Shown here piece by piece: positions 62,117 to 64,000 of a stretch of 64,000 bases of DNA. Position 1 is the stretch's first letter. Every line of letters begins with the position of its first letter. The notes under the pieces were generated by a model that saw only the letters and a list, made by a program, of their open reading frames with translations, searched no databases and was not told where the DNA came from. Origin of the DNA: Telmatospirillum sp. J64-1 (lineage in GTDB: Bacteria > Pseudomonadota > Alphaproteobacteria > Rhodospirillales > Magnetospirillaceae); contig NZ_SBHN01000017.1 of NCBI RefSeq assembly GCF_006980715.1, positions 55,198 through 119,197 of the forward strand, in the 5' to 3' direction. Both the position numbers and the translations under genes were made by a program.

Positions 62117-62139
62117 AGCCCTGTAGCAATTGCAGGGCT
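62117..62139 (+). terminator. Intrinsic terminator after par genes
   Basis: AGCCCTG at 62117-62123 and CAGGGCT at 62133-62139 around TAGCAATTG, followed by ATTTTCTT. Confidence 0.7.
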
Positions 62140-62178
62140 ATTTTCTTAACCAACAGAGAGGGTGTGGAAGGAGGTAAA

Positions 62179-62248
62179 TATTATTAGCACGTGACTAAAA
62201 TGCTATTGCTCCATTTGTGGAAAATGGTATTATTATCACGTGACTAAA
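62179..62248 (+). promoter_or_regulatory. Two direct repeats with CACGTG core upstream of 62262 gene
   Basis: TTAKCACGTGACTAAA occurs at 62184-62199 and 62233-62248, within longer copies that differ at one base and are spaced 49 bp apart. Each is nearly self-complementary. The second ends 13 bases before the GTG start, so binding would block the gene. Confidence 0.6.
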
Positions 62249-62261
62249 TGAGGGCGAAACA

Positions 62262-63146
62262 GTGAACAAAGTGACAGCGCATAAGGCCGAGCAAACCCGG
62301 ATCTATAGCCTTGAAGACTTCGCCGTCCATATCGAGCGGCGGCGCCTAGAAGATTGGGTCGAAGTCGCACGCCTAGTTGCGCGTGGCTTGGATCATTTGC
62401 CGGTAGGCACCAGCTTCACCGATGCCAAGGGTAGGCGTCACACGAAGATCCACGATGATGGTCTTGATTGGCGAAGCGAAGTTACGAGTCTACGGCTTAT
62501 GCGCGGAGGGCCAGACAAGGGCAAGATGCGGCGAGAAACGCATTGTTCACAGGGCTTCGCGTGGAATTTCGGCCTTGAAGTGGGGACGAAAACGGGCAAG
62601 CCCCTCGATATGGCGCTGATCGAAATTGCCTATCGCGGCCTCCTCGATGCTGGCGAGATGCTGACCCATCCCGCCCCGCAGAACGAAGAACCCGCCGCAG
62701 TAGTGGCGGAGGAAAAGAAGCCAGCCAGCAAGCCCAAGCGCAGCCGCAAGCCCAAGGCCCCACCGCCACCGTCCCGCGAGCAGTGCGCGGCCCTCATTGC
62801 TGCGACCCTACCCGATACCGAGGGAGAACTTATGGAAGCCGCCAAGCAGGCCCTAGAAGCTTATCACGCGGCAGTCATGGCCTCCGACGAAGCCGCCGCC
62901 AGTCAGCAAGAGGAACGCTATGAAGCGGCAATATTCAAGCTGAACGGCAATAGCTTCTTTGCCAGTTTCGGCGAGCGCGATGCACCCGGCTACCGCATTG
63001 CGGACTATTGCGCTGCCGAGGATGGCGCTGTCCCCATGTGGGGACAGAAAGGGCGCTTCCTGATCGAAGTAAATGGCGTGCGTGCCCTGTGCGAGTATAA
63101 AGGCTTCTCTGACGTAGGCAAACGCATTAAGGATGGTCTGAAGTAG
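62262..63146 (+). CDS. Hypothetical protein with lysine/proline-rich linker
   Basis: 294 residues from GTG 62262 behind GAGGG. N-terminal domain about 1-145 (IYSLEDFAVHIERRRLEDWV, CSQGFAWNFGLEVG), then a basic Lys/Pro/Ala linker (about 150-175), then a C-terminal domain about 180-294 (LNGNSFFASFGERDAPGYRI, GRFLIEVNGVRALCEYKG). No catalytic motif recognised. It has its own operator-like repeats and is separated from par by a terminator. Base composition is less GC-rich than in the trb region, hinting at separate acquisition. Confidence 0.6.
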   Translation: MNKVTAHKAEQTRIYSLEDFAVHIERRRLEDWVEVARLVARGLDHLPVGTSFTDAKGRRHTKIHDDGLDWRSEVTSLRLMRGGPDKGKMRRETHCSQGFAWNFGLEVGTKTGKPLDMALIEIAYRGLLDAGEMLTHPAPQNEEPAAVVAEEKKPASKPKRSRKPKAPPPPSREQCAALIAATLPDTEGELMEAAKQALEAYHAAVMASDEAAASQQEERYEAAIFKLNGNSFFASFGERDAPGYRIADYCAAEDGAVPMWGQKGRFLIEVNGVRALCEYKGFSDVGKRIKDGLK

Positions 63147-63276
63147 TTGTGTATTTCTGGCTGACTTCAGCCCCTGCCGATTTTAAAAGCGGCAAATCGA
63201 TCAAAAACGCTCAGATCACCCGCTTATTTCTGTGTTTTTAGCCGCCGCGAGCACCTCGCGGCAGCCATTTTCCACA

Positions 63277-64000
63277 TTACAGGCGCACCTCTCCTGCATT
63301 CGCCAGTAAATGTCGGCGCGCCATCCACAGGTTCGACAGAGCGAACAGTGTCACCAGTTGCGCCGTGTTTTTGGCCAAGCCGCGAAAGCGCACCTTGGTG
63401 TAACCGAACTGGCGCTTGATTACCCGGAACGGATGCTCGACCTTGGCGCGCACCTGAGCCTTGGCCTTTTCAATCTTGCGCTTGGCTTTGTACAGCACGC
63501 TGCGCTTATCGAGTTTTTTGTAGGTGCTGCGGCGTGCCGCCACCTGCCAGATAACTTCACGTCCTTCATGCTCGGGCCGCTTTTCGACACCGGTGTAGCC
63601 TGCATCGGCGCAGACCACGTTTTCGTCGCCATGCAGCAATTTGTCCACCTGGGTGACATCCGCCACATTGGCCGCCGTGCCCACTACGCTGTGCACCAGA
63701 CCCGATTCGTCATCGGCGCCGATGTGGGCCTTCATGCCAAAATAATACTGGTTTCCCTTCTTGGTCTGGTGCATTTCCGGGTCGCGCTTGCCGTCCTTGT
63801 TCTTGGTCGAACTGGGCGCATTGATCAGCGTTGCATCGACGATGGTGCCCTGGCGCAGCGACAGGCCGCGGTCGCCCAGATAGCCATTGATGACAGCGAG
63901 GATGCCGGCCGCCAGCTCGTGTTTCTCCAGCAAGCGGCGGAAGTTGAGAATGGTGGTTTCGTCGGGGATGCGCTCCAGGTTCAGCCCGGCAAACTGGCGC
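63277..64000 (-). mobile_element. IS5-family transposase, runs off the right edge
   Basis: The minus strand is open from 63999 to the stop at 63277. It reads FAGLNLERIPDETTILNFRR, LLEKHELAAGI, then the DDE region with TIVDATLINAPSSTKNKDGK (D), VVCADAGYTG (D), and the C-terminal signature KVEHPFRVIKRQFGYTKVRF containing the final glutamate. Reading is intact within the window, so the copy may be active. The start lies beyond base 64000. About 130 bases without a gene separate it from the 62262 gene. Confidence 0.85.

Noticed and set aside
62179..62248. Repeats considered as a CRISPR fragment
   Set aside because: Only two units, nearly palindromic with CACGTG core and a promoter position; no cas genes in the window.

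Overview
The window is GC-rich, densely packed DNA of alphaproteobacterial character. Signs of this are the rhizobial/sphingomonad-type conjugation and accessory genes, and a GTTC-N7-GTTC SOS box, which is the alphaproteobacterial LexA site. No chromosomal housekeeping operon, rRNA, tRNA or CRISPR array was seen. The content is that of a conjugative element: an integrative/conjugative element or a plasmid carrying both a large serine recombinase and rep/par genes. The species cannot be fixed from the sequence.

Layout. (1) 0-2 kb: a frameshifted IS630 transposase cut by the window edge and an AraC regulator. (2) 2.2-14.5 kb: the accessory block typical of this element family. It holds an FseA-like DUF6499/DUF2285 activator whose two halves are in different frames, a secreted SNase-like nuclease, a broken PP-loop protein, ParB, DUF7007, a miniature DUF6117 gene, a methyltransferase/strawberry-notch helicase, a Toprim protein and a DUF2493 protein. 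(3) 14.5-17.8 kb: inserted cargo, namely a split MFS transporter with a divergent MerR regulator and a DUF3644 protein, with a partial repeat of the DUF2493 gene 3' end. (4) 18.4-23.4 kb: tandem hairpins, DUF736, an excisionase-like HTH protein, TraF peptidase, lytic transglycosylase, a candidate oriT and a DUF3363 relaxase. This order resembles rdfS-traF-rlxS of the Mesorhizobium symbiosis ICE.

(5) 25.0-39.6 kb: a stress-tolerance island of the LHR/tLST type. Leftward genes are three Hsp20 proteins, PsiE, a DegP-like protease and an HtpX-like protease. Rightward genes are a MarR regulator, FtsH, a ClpK/ClpG disaggregase, a ribosome-hibernation/sigma-like fusion, an NDUFS4-like protein, rhomboid, a ClpP-fold membrane protease, thioredoxin and a KefB-type antiporter. 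It lies between the relaxase and traG and is bordered by transposon debris (IS481 and uppP remnants on the left, IS630 fragments on the right). (6) 41.0-53.3 kb: a complete-looking type IV secretion operon (traG, copG, trbBCDEJLFGI, DUF2274, DUF736). (7) 53.5-55.5 kb: an AbiE type IV toxin-antitoxin pair with palindromic operators. (8) 55.5-63.1 kb: small ORF, large serine recombinase, RepC-like protein, a lipoprotein-like trypsin protease with two related small membrane segments, a truncated SOS-controlled UmuC, ParA and its partner, and an unknown protein. (9) The right edge is an IS5-family transposase.

The genes together describe self-transfer (relaxase, coupling protein, Trb T4SS), maintenance (ParA/ParB, AbiE, recombinase, rep) and a payload for protein quality control under heat or oxidative stress. 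The most distinctive signals are: a conserved promoter-plus-leader architecture in front of traG, copG-trb and the recombinase-adjacent small ORF; the +1 frame change in the FseA-like gene; the HPF/sigma fusion; four back-to-back perfect hairpins at 18.4 kb; and the protease/'WTSF' membrane-protein cluster at 59 kb.
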